Assembly: GCF_900143075.1 (NCBI RefSeq)
Contig: NZ_FRCY01000002.1
Coordinates: 513,905 to 577,904 of the forward strand
From: Cyclobacterium lianum
GTDB lineage: Bacteria > Bacteroidota > Bacteroidia > Cytophagales > Cyclobacteriaceae
DNA length: 64,000 nt
Direction: 5' to 3'
Shown here: one piece after another, positions 27,881 to 36,385 of the stretch
How positions within the stretch are numbered: position 1 is the stretch's first letter
Layout: the number at the start of each line of letters is the position of its first letter
The notes under the pieces: model-generated
What the model saw: the letters and a program-made list of their open reading frames with translations, nothing else
Told to the model about the DNA's origin: nothing
Database searches by the model: none
Translations under genes and position numbers: made by a program

Positions 27881-28678
27881 ATGAGTGAAAAAACCTATCA
27901 AGTCCCTACCATGGCAGAAAAATCTGCCTCCGGCGAAAGTCCGGAAGTCCTTTTTTGGGTAGGATGTGCCGGATCTTTTGATGAACGCTACAAGGCGGTG
28001 ACACTGGCCTTTGTCAAGATACTCAATAAAGTTGGGATCAATTTTGCCGTACTGGGGGAGGAAGAGACCTGTACCGGCGATCCGGCAAGGAGGGCTGGCA
28101 ACGAATTTCTGTTTCAGATGCAGGCCATGAGCAATATTCAGGTATTGGATAGCTATCAGGTCAAAAAGATTGTTACAGCCTGCCCCCATTGCTTCAACAC
28201 GCTGAAGAACGAATATCCCGCTCTGGGGGGAAATTATGAGGTCATGCACCATTCCCAGTTTTTGCAGGGCCTGATCAATGAGGGCAAAATTGTGATGAAA
28301 GGTGGAGGCGGATTCAGGGGTAAAAAAATTACTTTTCATGACAGTTGCTTTCTGGGACGGGCAAACAACGTATATGAGGCACCCCGGGAAGTAATCCGTG
28401 CCCTGGACCTGGAACTGGTAGAAATGAAAAGATGCCGGACAAAAGGCCTCTGCTGCGGTGCCGGTGGCGCACAGATGTTTAAGGAACCGGAAAAAGGCCG
28501 TAAGGATATCAATATCGAAAGGACCGAAGAAGCACTGCAAACCGGGGCCGGGACAGTGGCCGTGGGTTGCCCCTTCTGCCTGACGATGATGGCAGATGGC
28601 GTCAAGAACAAAGAAAAGGAAAAGGAGGTCAATGTGCTGGATCTCGCCGAACTGATCGCCAAAGACCAGGGTCTGTAG
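27881..28678 (+). CDS. CCG-domain (Fe-S)-binding protein (HdrD/GlpC/LutA-like)
   Basis: 265-aa soluble protein with two cysteine-rich CCG domains. The motifs are VGCAGSFDERY and CPHCFNTLKNEYP in the first half, and HDSCFLGRANNVYEAPREV, LCCGAGGAQMF and CPFCLTMMADG in the second. In HdrB/D proteins such a double CCG domain binds a non-cubane iron-sulfur cluster at the catalytic site. The ATG at 27881 is chosen over a longer frame that would overlap the upstream gene, since it lies 10 bp after that gene's stop. It is the partner of the membrane 4Fe-4S protein. Its substrate is unknown. Confidence 0.87.
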   Translation: MSEKTYQVPTMAEKSASGESPEVLFWVGCAGSFDERYKAVTLAFVKILNKVGINFAVLGEEETCTGDPARRAGNEFLFQMQAMSNIQVLDSYQVKKIVTACPHCFNTLKNEYPALGGNYEVMHHSQFLQGLINEGKIVMKGGGGFRGKKITFHDSCFLGRANNVYEAPREVIRALDLELVEMKRCRTKGLCCGAGGAQMFKEPEKGRKDINIERTEEALQTGAGTVAVGCPFCLTMMADGVKNKEKEKEVNVLDLAELIAKDQGL

Positions 28679-28846
28679 GAAAAAGTCTGAATGCCAGGCA
28701 TCCTGACTTTTGGTAATTTGGTTTTTTTAAAGGATCTTAAAGCATATTATGTATCATAATAAATTCAATCTACGTTAATACGTTGGTAGCCTGACAGCAT
28801 TGCAGGTGTCAATATACGTTTCTAACCAATAAAAAGGAACCAAAGC

Positions 28847-29335
28847 ATGTACATACCTTTTGAAGAAATGCCGGAAGAGGCAAGAATTTGGGTGTATCAG
28901 GCAGACAGGCCATTCGATGAGCAGGAAAAAACCTGGATCATATCCAAACTGGTCACTTTCTGCAATCAATGGAATACCCATGGTAGCCTGATGCCCAGTT
29001 CTTTTGATATCAAATACGATCAATTCATTGTACTTTCTGTGGATGAAAGCCAGCTGGGAGCAAGCGGTTGTTCTATCGACAGTTCGGTAAAGGTACTGCG
29101 GGAGATCGAAACCAAACTGAACGTCAATCTTCTGGACAATGGGAAAGTGTCTTATCTGGATAATAACGGAGTGAAAGTAGCCTTTCTTCCCGAAATCAGG
29201 CAACACATCGACGAAGGATCTTTGCAAGCCCGAAGCAAGGTATTCAACCCGGGTGTAAATAAAATTTCCGATCTGGAGAAGCAATGGTTGATCCCGGCAG
29301 ACGACAGTTGGTTAAAAAAATATTTCTCCAAATAA
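28847..29335 (+). CDS. Conserved Bacteroidota hypothetical protein (often mislabelled ABC transporter ATPase)
   Basis: Soluble protein of 162 aa, beginning MYIPFEEMPEEARIWVYQADR. Proteins of this shape are conserved in Bacteroidota and carry the database name ABC transporter ATPase, but I see no Walker A, signature or Walker B motif, so that name is not supported. The alternation of strands and helices suggests a small alpha/beta fold. It is followed after 22 bp by the PorE-like gene and may share its transcript. Function is unknown. Confidence 0.65.
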   Translation: MYIPFEEMPEEARIWVYQADRPFDEQEKTWIISKLVTFCNQWNTHGSLMPSSFDIKYDQFIVLSVDESQLGASGCSIDSSVKVLREIETKLNVNLLDNGKVSYLDNNGVKVAFLPEIRQHIDEGSLQARSKVFNPGVNKISDLEKQWLIPADDSWLKKYFSK

Positions 29336-29357
29336 ACCTGAGGGAGAAGCCATTCAT

Positions 29358-31307
29358 ATGAAAAAAGCAACGTATTTAGGTTATTTTAACGCCATTCTTG
29401 CCCTCGCAGGCATACTGCTGCTCCAGGTCTCGTGTACCAGCCTGCAGCAGAAAGCACAGAACCAATTTAGTGCCGGAGAGTATCAGATGGCCATCAATTC
29501 CTTCGCCAGACTGCTGGAAAAAGAACCGGACAACAGTGAAGCCAATTTTTACATGGCAGAAAGTTACCGGCTTTCAAATAGGGTAGAAAAAGCAACAGAA
29601 TACTACAAAAAGGTCACTGAAAAGGATGCTACTTTTGAGAGTCAGTACTACAAAGGAAAAAGCCTGAAGGGGCAGGGGGATTATGAGGCAGCAAAGGAAG
29701 CATTCGAAGCAGCCAAAACCCTGACCATGGATGACGAAAGAATTGCCCTTGCCGAAAAAGAAATCAAAAATATTGAAGCCATTTCGTCCATTGAGCCAAT
29801 ATGGCCAAATCACGAATTGGAAAACTACGAACTACTGAATACTTCCGGAATAGATTATGCACCGGTATTGAGTGAAAACTATCTTTACTTCACCAGCTCC
29901 AGGGGGTCCGGGGACATGTATCCGGCTACCGGTCAGGGCTATACCCGTCTGTTTCGCGCCAGGGCTGAGGGAGTCAATGTGGACGTACAGAATGTACAGA
30001 CGCTCCCTGAGTTTCGCAACGAAAGCGGATTGAATCAGGGGGCCATTGCCATCAGTCCCGATGGCAATACCATTATCTATGCGAGAGGAAATGCCGGCTC
30101 AAAAAATGACCTCCCCGACGTAAGCCTTTTTGCCTCCTACTTTCGGGGCGGAGGTTTCACAGAGCCGATATTTATGCCGGTAAATGGTGAACCGGAATAC
30201 TGGAATTCCACTCCCGCATTTAGTCCGGATGGAGAAGTGCTTTATTTTGCTTCTAACCGGCCCGGGGGCTATGGGGGCACAGACCTCTATCAGTCTACCA
30301 AACTGGCCAACGGAGACTTTGGAAACGTGGTCAATATGGGGCCTGAAATCAATACGGCAGGCAACGAAATGTTTCCGCGGCCCATGCCCAACGGGGAGTT
30401 TTATTTTTCCTCTGATGGCCATCCGGGTTATGGGAAACTCGATCTCTTCGTCCTCAGGGAGGATGAGGACAGTACCGGAGTTCGAAACCTTGGTCCCAAT
30501 TTCAATTCTCTGGCAGATGATTTCGGCATTTTCTTTACCGATTATCCCAAAGAAGGCTTCATCACTTCCAATCGCGAGGGTGGAAAGGGCGATGATGACA
30601 TTTACTATTTCAAAGACATGACGCCCCCGCCAAAGGTGGTCAATGTACTGTTGAATGTGCAGACAAAAGAACGGCTGGAAAACGGAGAAGAACAAGTGCT
30701 ACCCCAGACCCGCGTGGTGCTGTATGATGAAAACAACCAAACGATCGATGGAAATTTCTCCAGTCAAAATGGAAGGCTGAGATTCCCGCTGGAGCCAGAT
30801 AAAAACTACTCGATGATCGCTTCCAAGAACGGGTATTTTACCAAAAGTATCCCCTACAGCACCGTGGGAAAAACCCCCGCCAGAGAAGACCTTGTGGAGC
30901 AGGTTACCAATGTGACCCTGGACACCACCATAGTTTTGGAACAATTGGTACTGGAGCGGGCCATTGTACTTGAAAACATCTATTACGATCTGGACAAAGC
31001 CGACATTCGACCCGATGCTGCAGCAGAATTGGACAAACTCGTCCAGATCCTGAAGGACAATCCGGGAATAAGGATCGAGCTCAGCAGCCATACCGACGCC
31101 AGGGCCAGTGATGCGTACAATGATGACCTGTCACAGAGAAGGGCAGAATCTGCAGTAGAATATATCGTATCGCAGGGAATCGACAGTGACAGACTGGAGG
31201 CCAGGGGATATGGCGAAAGGCAATTGATCATTGAAAATGCCCAAACCGAGGAAGAGCATCAGACCAACAGAAGAACGGAATTTAAGGTAATAGAAATCAC
31301 CGACTAA
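29358..31307 (+). CDS. PorE-like OmpA-family lipoprotein (TPR, PD40 propeller, CRD, OmpA)
   Basis: Outer-membrane lipoprotein of 649 aa. The signal peptide ends at LLLQVSC (lipidated Cys26). Domains in order are: TPR repeats (about 30-130, FSAGEYQMAINSFARLLEKEPDNSEANFYMAESY), WD40-like PD40 propeller blades (about 165-420, e.g. AISPDGNTIIYA, FSPDGEVLYFASNRPGGYGGTDLY), a carboxypeptidase-regulatory-like fold (about 430-530), and a C-terminal OmpA peptidoglycan-binding domain (about 540-649, YYDLDKADIRPDAAAELDKL). This order matches PorE of the type IX secretion system, but similar proteins also exist outside it and no other por/gld genes are nearby. Confidence 0.85.
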   Translation: MKKATYLGYFNAILALAGILLLQVSCTSLQQKAQNQFSAGEYQMAINSFARLLEKEPDNSEANFYMAESYRLSNRVEKATEYYKKVTEKDATFESQYYKGKSLKGQGDYEAAKEAFEAAKTLTMDDERIALAEKEIKNIEAISSIEPIWPNHELENYELLNTSGIDYAPVLSENYLYFTSSRGSGDMYPATGQGYTRLFRARAEGVNVDVQNVQTLPEFRNESGLNQGAIAISPDGNTIIYARGNAGSKNDLPDVSLFASYFRGGGFTEPIFMPVNGEPEYWNSTPAFSPDGEVLYFASNRPGGYGGTDLYQSTKLANGDFGNVVNMGPEINTAGNEMFPRPMPNGEFYFSSDGHPGYGKLDLFVLREDEDSTGVRNLGPNFNSLADDFGIFFTDYPKEGFITSNREGGKGDDDIYYFKDMTPPPKVVNVLLNVQTKERLENGEEQVLPQTRVVLYDENNQTIDGNFSSQNGRLRFPLEPDKNYSMIASKNGYFTKSIPYSTVGKTPAREDLVEQVTNVTLDTTIVLEQLVLERAIVLENIYYDLDKADIRPDAAAELDKLVQILKDNPGIRIELSSHTDARASDAYNDDLSQRRAESAVEYIVSQGIDSDRLEARGYGERQLIIENAQTEEEHQTNRRTEFKVIEITD

Positions 31308-31313
31308 AATCCT

Positions 31314-31321
31314 TATCTTTG
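31314..31321 (+). promoter_or_regulatory. -7 element for purM
   Basis: TATCTTTG is a full match to TAnnTTTG, located in the 45-bp gap after the PorE-like gene and 32 bp before the purM ATG. Confidence 0.55.
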
Positions 31322-31352
31322 CCGCCTAACTGTTTTTTTCAAAACCAAGGTT

Positions 31353-32522
31353 ATGAGCGAAAGGTACATGCAACGGGGGGTCTCTGCCTCCAAGGAAGAT
31401 GTGCACAGTGCGATTTCCAATTTGGATAAGGGACTATTTCCCTACGCATTCTGTAAAGTAGTGGAGGATGTTCTCGGCAATGATCCGGAATACTGCAATA
31501 TCATGCATGCTGACGGGGCGGGCACCAAGTCCTCCCTCGCCTATCTCTACTGGAGGGCTACGGGTGATCTTAGCGTGTGGAAGGGAATAGCCCAGGATGC
31601 CATCATCATGAACATCGACGACCTGCTTTGTGTGGGGGCTGTAAACAACATTTTGGTTTCCTCTACCATAGGGAGAAACAAAAATCTTATTCCGGGTGAA
31701 GTCATATCCGCTTTGATCAATGGTACAGAAGAAGTCCTGCAGATGCTTCGGGATCATGGGGTCAATGCGCTACTAACGGGTGGAGAGACGGCAGACGTAG
31801 GTGACCTGGTTCGCACCATTATCGTAGACAGCACCGTCACCTGCCGGATGAAAAGACAAGATATCATCTCCAATGACCGGATCCAGGCCGGAGACCTGGT
31901 GGTGGGGCTGGCCTCTTTCGGTCAGGCCAATTATGAATCCGAATACAATGGTGGCATGGGAAGCAATGGACTTACCTCCGCTCGACACGATGTCTTCAAT
32001 AAAGACCTCATGACCCGCTACCCCGAAAGCTTCGACCCTGCAGTGCCAGAGGAACTGCTGTATTCGGGAAGTTTTGGCTTGACAGACCCGGCACCTGGTA
32101 CGCCGCTTGACATGGGAAAACTGGTACTTTCGCCTACCAGAACTTATGCCCCGGTGATCGCCGCCATACTGAAAGACTACCGGTCTGCCCTTCATGGGCT
32201 GGTCCATTGCAGCGGCGGCGCGCAAACCAAGGTATTGCATTTCATACATGACCTGCACGTGATCAAAGACCAGCTTTTTGACACCCCTCCACTGTTTTCT
32301 ATCATACAGAAAGAAAGCGGCACGGACTGGAAAGAAATGTATAAGGTTTTTAATATGGGGCACCGCATGGAAATATATCTGGAAGAAAAGTATGCTGAGG
32401 AAGTTATCCGGATAGCGGCATCTTTCGGTGTGCAGGCAAGAATAATCGGACGGGTGGTCCCCCATGAGGGAAAGAAAGTAACTGTAGATGGACAGCATGG
32501 TGTTTTTAGCTACGAAGGATGA
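31353..32522 (+). CDS. purM: Phosphoribosylformylglycinamidine cyclo-ligase (AIR synthase)
   Basis: Fifth step of purine synthesis: ATP-dependent closure of FGAM to AIR. The 389-aa sequence shows the PurM fold signatures: MQRGVSASKEDVHSAI at the N-terminus, the conserved HADGAGTKSSLAYLYW (substrate/ATP site), AQDAIIMNIDDLLCVGA, and LTGGETADVGD. It is about 40 residues longer than the E. coli enzyme, as is usual in this phylum's form. A -7 element lies directly upstream. It is followed after 16 bp by the ceramidase-like gene, perhaps co-transcribed without functional link. Confidence 0.93.
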   Translation: MSERYMQRGVSASKEDVHSAISNLDKGLFPYAFCKVVEDVLGNDPEYCNIMHADGAGTKSSLAYLYWRATGDLSVWKGIAQDAIIMNIDDLLCVGAVNNILVSSTIGRNKNLIPGEVISALINGTEEVLQMLRDHGVNALLTGGETADVGDLVRTIIVDSTVTCRMKRQDIISNDRIQAGDLVVGLASFGQANYESEYNGGMGSNGLTSARHDVFNKDLMTRYPESFDPAVPEELLYSGSFGLTDPAPGTPLDMGKLVLSPTRTYAPVIAAILKDYRSALHGLVHCSGGAQTKVLHFIHDLHVIKDQLFDTPPLFSIIQKESGTDWKEMYKVFNMGHRMEIYLEEKYAEEVIRIAASFGVQARIIGRVVPHEGKKVTVDGQHGVFSYEG

Positions 32523-32538
32523 TGCTGCTCAGCAATAA

Positions 32539-33870
32539 ATGAGAAGGTTTCTGAGAATATCCATCGGTATCGTTGTATTTTTTCTCCTGGTAGCGGTAGC
32601 TACCATTACCAGCGTGGACTGGACACCGCTGAGAGAAACAACTTACTACCAGGAAACCAGGCGGCATTTAGACAGCCTTTCCCTCCGTGGTAGCGATCAT
32701 GGAGTGCTATTAGGCGGCTGGTCCAGGGAAAACATTACTCCGGACGCACCCGTACCATTACTGGCTTATCGCCCCAGAGGAGACTACGAGTTTGTCCAGG
32801 ACAGCAGCTTTGTCAAAACCATCATTCTGGGCAACACTGATTTCAAAGTCGCCTTTATCAATTACGAACTGTTGATTGTCCACCCTGAATTGGCACGGGC
32901 GGTTTCGACGGCAATCCGGCAACACCAACTGCCTGTAGACCACCTTTATTTTACGGCCACCCATACCCATAGCGGCATGGGAGGAACCATTCCCGGCCCT
33001 TTGTCTCATTTTGCTCTTGGCGGTTGGGACCAGTCACTGGTCAACCTAATTGCAGGCAGCACTGTAAAAGCTTTGCAGCAGGCAATTTCTCAGCTGGATA
33101 CTGTCAATGTATCATTCAAAAAGAGTCATGCCGGACAATTTGTCTCCAACCGCCTGATAGCCGATGACCCTGTTGACCCCTATCTGAGGCAGCTTATCAT
33201 CCGCCAGGAAAACGGCAATACAGCGAGTCTGCTTACCTACAGTGCACATGCGACCTGCCTGAGCAGCCGGTTCATGGGCCTGTCCGGAGATTACCCCCAT
33301 TACCTGTCAAAAAAATTGGAGAGCAATCATGACCTGGTGCTCTTTGCCGCCGGAGCAGTGGGCAGCCATCGCCCAAAGCTACAGGGAAACGACATTACAA
33401 GTGTTAAGAAATATGCGAATCAACTTGATTCTGTTGTGATGCACTCTCCTGCCGCCCCTTTACCCTTACAGGGCCATGCTGTATTTGCCGGCAAGCTTCC
33501 GGTCAAACTCCGGGAACCACATTTTCGGATCAGCGACAATTGGAGACTAAGACCCTGGCTGTTTGATTGGGCCATAGGGAATTATCCGGCGCATTTTGAC
33601 CTGGTAAGGATTGGCAATATGGTATTCATTTCTTCATCAGGTGAGGTGTCAGGTGTGTTTTATGAAAACTGGGAAAAACAGGCAGAAGAAATGGGCCTGA
33701 ACCTGATGGTGACCACCTTCAATGGTGGCTATATAGGTTACATCACACCCGACAAATACTATCATAAAGCACTCTACGAAGTCAGGGACATGAACTTTTA
33801 TGGCCCGTACAACGGTGCCTACTTCAATGAGTTGGTTTCGGGCCTGATAGATCTGGGATCCAAACTATAA
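32539..33870 (+). CDS. Neutral ceramidase-like amidohydrolase, membrane-anchored
   Basis: 443-aa protein with an N-terminal membrane anchor or uncleaved signal (about 1-26, ISIGIVVFFLLVAVATITSV) and a domain of the neutral/alkaline ceramidase N-terminal family. Zinc-site elements are visible: TATHTHSGMGG (about 138-148), SAHATC and LSGDYPHYL (about 234-256). Neutral ceramidases cleave N-acyl sphingosine; Bacteroidota make sphingolipids, so a substrate of that type is possible, but other amides cannot be excluded. Its 3' end overlaps the convergent methyltransferase gene by 52 bp. Confidence 0.82.
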   Translation: MRRFLRISIGIVVFFLLVAVATITSVDWTPLRETTYYQETRRHLDSLSLRGSDHGVLLGGWSRENITPDAPVPLLAYRPRGDYEFVQDSSFVKTIILGNTDFKVAFINYELLIVHPELARAVSTAIRQHQLPVDHLYFTATHTHSGMGGTIPGPLSHFALGGWDQSLVNLIAGSTVKALQQAISQLDTVNVSFKKSHAGQFVSNRLIADDPVDPYLRQLIIRQENGNTASLLTYSAHATCLSSRFMGLSGDYPHYLSKKLESNHDLVLFAAGAVGSHRPKLQGNDITSVKKYANQLDSVVMHSPAAPLPLQGHAVFAGKLPVKLREPHFRISDNWRLRPWLFDWAIGNYPAHFDLVRIGNMVFISSSGEVSGVFYENWEKQAEEMGLNLMVTTFNGGYIGYITPDKYYHKALYEVRDMNFYGPYNGAYFNELVSGLIDLGSKL

Positions 33871-34490
33871 ACCCTCGCCTGGTAGAAACCCCGGCAAAAT
33901 TCCTTCCTGCTCTTTTCGAACCATCCCCAATTGCTGAAAAAGGTATCATAATCCGGAAGGTCGTTTCTCTGATGGCCTGTCAGCAAGCTAAAGGCGACGA
34001 TCATGGCTTTAAGCTGTAACCGTTTTGCTGCCAAAGGAAAGAAATCCGCAAAAATCCACCGGCTGTGTCTGTCTATCCTGGTATGCACTGCAGCAAAAAT
34101 CTGCGTGATTTTTTCGTCTGGCAAAACATCCAGAAAATACTGCGTAATGACCACATCAAAGGTAACTTCAGGCAATATATCCGGGGAATCCGCATGTACA
34201 AATGAAATCCGTTTCAGGAGATCATCGCTCAGCCGGCTTTTGCATTTCCGAATCATGGATGCAGATGCTTCCATATAGGTCACCTTGCCCTTTTCTCCAC
34301 ACCTCTGCAGGACATCCGGTATATTTATGCCGGCTCCCCCTCCCAGTACCAACACCTGATCCCCACTGGAGACCTCCTCCAGAAAAGCCATTTTGCTGGA
34401 AGGAAAATCCTGCCCCAAAATCAGGTGGCCCAGCTTTTCGTAAAAAGGGGCCAGCAGGCGATAATGATCCGGAAACTTTTCCTTTCCCAT
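33819..34490 (-). CDS. Class I SAM-dependent methyltransferase
   Basis: 223-aa Rossmann-fold methyltransferase. Motif I is VLVLGGGAGINIPDVL (about 46-61), followed by an acidic residue in KVTYMEASASM and motif IV FDVVITQYFLDVLPDE. The substrate is unknown. Its ATG lies 3 bp after the stop of the UbiA-like gene, so the two form an operon, and a methylated prenylated product is a reasonable guess. The 3' end overlaps the convergent ceramidase-like gene by 52 bp. No signal peptide is seen. Confidence 0.85.
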   Translation of the reverse strand: MGKEKFPDHYRLLAPFYEKLGHLILGQDFPSSKMAFLEEVSSGDQVLVLGGGAGINIPDVLQRCGEKGKVTYMEASASMIRKCKSRLSDDLLKRISFVHADSPDILPEVTFDVVITQYFLDVLPDEKITQIFAAVHTRIDRHSRWIFADFFPLAAKRLQLKAMIVAFSLLTGHQRNDLPDYDTFFSNWGWFEKSRKEFCRGFYQARVYSLDPRSIRPETNSLK

Positions 34491-34493
34491 GAT

Positions 34494-35348
34494 TTATCCC
34501 AATAGAATTAAAAGGAAGGGTAGAGAAAAGGAAAGTTCCAATCGTTTTCTTGCCTGCGCTATATTGGCAGGGTGCTCCATAAAGCTTATGGCATGCACCA
34601 ATACCATTATCCCCCAAATCAGCGTATAGCGATGATAAAAAGAAGGCAGAGCAAAGAAAAGTACGAGCATGTAAATCAATGCCAGGGCCGTTAGTCCCCA
34701 AAGCAATAGGCGGGTTTTTTTCTTGCCAAGGACTGTCATGATGGATTGATGGCCCTGGGCTTTATCCAGTGCAGCATCCAGATAGGACAAAAATACCAGA
34801 TTATACCAGGCAAGTATAAAATAACCGGGCAGGTAAAAAAGCCAGGCGTACGAGCCAAATCCAAAATCCTGTTGCCAAATGGGTACCAGGGCAATACCAC
34901 CGACATACAAAAAAGCGATAGAAGCCTCTTTCAAGACGGACAATCTTGCCGGGGCGTAGCGCAAGCCAATGATGACTACCAATATGATTCCACTCAATAG
35001 CAAGCCGCCTACCATCAAGCCATTCCAGGAAAGCCATTTCAAGGCAAACCCCCATCCCAGAATTACCACAAGTAACGTCATCAAACTTAACTTTCGAAAA
35101 TGCTTTTGGTGGTAGCGATGACGGCGGGACAATGCCTTCTGGGGAATTTTCCTGGCATCCAGCAGGTGATCAAAGGTATAAATGGACCAGACGGCCATGC
35201 CTAGAAGCAGGTAAATAGAGGCAGACAATTCCAATCGCATCATGTCGGCAAAAAAAAACAAGCCGGCGCAGGCACCGGCTACTACATCCAGTGAGAGCAG
35301 ATTAAAGATATCGAAAAATTTTACGAATATTCTTTGAAACAAATTCAC
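34494..35348 (-). CDS. UbiA-like membrane prenyltransferase (divergent)
   Basis: 284-aa integral membrane protein with about eight hydrophobic segments. Two Asp-containing loops resemble the UbiA active site: YTFDHLLDARK (Asp60, Asp64) after the second helix, and SYLDAALDKAQGHQSIMTVLGKK (Asp191, Asp195), which matches the second UbiA motif and its following glycine loop. The first motif lacks the usual Asn of NDxxD, so activity is not certain. It is the first gene of a pair with the methyltransferase downstream (3-bp gap). Substrate is unknown. Confidence 0.65.
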   Translation of the reverse strand: MNLFQRIFVKFFDIFNLLSLDVVAGACAGLFFFADMMRLELSASIYLLLGMAVWSIYTFDHLLDARKIPQKALSRRHRYHQKHFRKLSLMTLLVVILGWGFALKWLSWNGLMVGGLLLSGIILVVIIGLRYAPARLSVLKEASIAFLYVGGIALVPIWQQDFGFGSYAWLFYLPGYFILAWYNLVFLSYLDAALDKAQGHQSIMTVLGKKKTRLLLWGLTALALIYMLVLFFALPSFYHRYTLIWGIMVLVHAISFMEHPANIAQARKRLELSFSLPFLLILLG

Positions 35349-35450
35349 CCATTCATTTATTTGGCTGCAATTTAATTAATTGATTCGTCCAAATCATTTA
35401 AAAATTTCCGTAATTTCCCATTCGACACCGCTTCATCTACAATCATTTTC

Positions 35451-36083
35451 ATGAGAAAAGTTATTTATGCCCTATTATTTTTTCTGGGCCATGGGGCTTT
35501 TGCCCAGCAGCCTGTAAAAGTAGCCTGTGTGGGCAATAGCATTACCGAAGGTCCGGGCCGAAAGCATCGGGACAGCTACCCTATGCAACTCCAAAGAAAA
35601 CTAGGCGACGCCTATCTGGTCAAAAACTTAGGGGTAGGAGCCAGGACCTTGATGAAAAAGGGAGATTTTCCGTTCTGGAGGGAGCCGCAATTCAAACAGG
35701 CAATGGTATTCAAGCCGGATATCCTTATCATCAAGCTTGGCACAAATGATTCTAAACCGCAAAATTGGATACATAAGGAAAATTTCATAACTGACTATGT
35801 AGAAATGGTCGAAATCCTAAAAAATAACATGCCGGAAAATGGGAAGATATACCTGTGTCTGCCCGCTCCGGTTTTTGAAGACAACTACGGGATAACCGAA
35901 AAAGTCATCGTCAATGAAATGACGCCGATGATCAGGGATGTGGCAAAAAAAACCGAATCAGAAATCATCGACCTTCACGAAGCCCTGAAACCGTATGGCG
36001 AGTTGTTCCCCGATGGCGTACACCCCAATAGGGAGGGAGCCGGAGTGCTCGCAGATGCCATAAAGCGGCACATTCAGAGATAA
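35451..36083 (+). CDS. Secreted SGNH/GDSL-type esterase
   Basis: Exported hydrolase of 210 aa with a signal peptide (about 1-18, ending GAFA-QQ). The SGNH blocks are present: block I GNSITEG with Ser30 (Asn replaces Asp of GDS), block II Gly in KNLGVGART, block III GTND with Asn99, and block V DGVHPN with Asp188 and His191. This is the pattern of sialate O-acetylesterase-like or acyl-CoA thioesterase-I-like enzymes. No glycan cluster is adjacent, so the substrate remains open. Confidence 0.9.
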   Translation: MRKVIYALLFFLGHGAFAQQPVKVACVGNSITEGPGRKHRDSYPMQLQRKLGDAYLVKNLGVGARTLMKKGDFPFWREPQFKQAMVFKPDILIIKLGTNDSKPQNWIHKENFITDYVEMVEILKNNMPENGKIYLCLPAPVFEDNYGITEKVIVNEMTPMIRDVAKKTESEIIDLHEALKPYGELFPDGVHPNREGAGVLADAIKRHIQR

Positions 36084-36385
36084 TAACAACAATCAGTTAG
36101 CTGGATAATTGGATCGATAATCTACCGCCTTTTTCCTACCGTCAAGATCAGCCAGATTGGTTTCTTTACCCGGAACGATATCAGTGTTTTGTGCGGCAGC
36201 ACAGCGCCATTCTTCCTCCTTCTTGGGCACAAAGAAGCGGAATAGGTCTGTCGGGAATTTACCCCTCTGACCGGAAGGTTTGTCCGCCCTACCAGCTTTA
36301 ACCTCGCCTGAACCAGCATCAATCCATTAGAAACTTCTTCCCTTGTTTTCAAAATCCTTGCGCCTTGTGTAAATTGATGGCATAG
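36084..36385. other. 302-bp gap with a start-less minus-strand open frame
   Basis: No annotated gene. On the minus strand a 77-codon stretch (36326 to 36093) is open and reads like protein, with a Lys/Glu-rich middle, but it has no ATG and only an internal GTG. It may be a remnant of a lost gene or chance. Nothing else is seen. Confidence 0.3.

Noticed and set aside
28847..29335. Call of this gene as an ABC transporter ATPase
   Set aside because: No Walker A, Walker B or signature motif is visible; the database name appears to be a propagated error.
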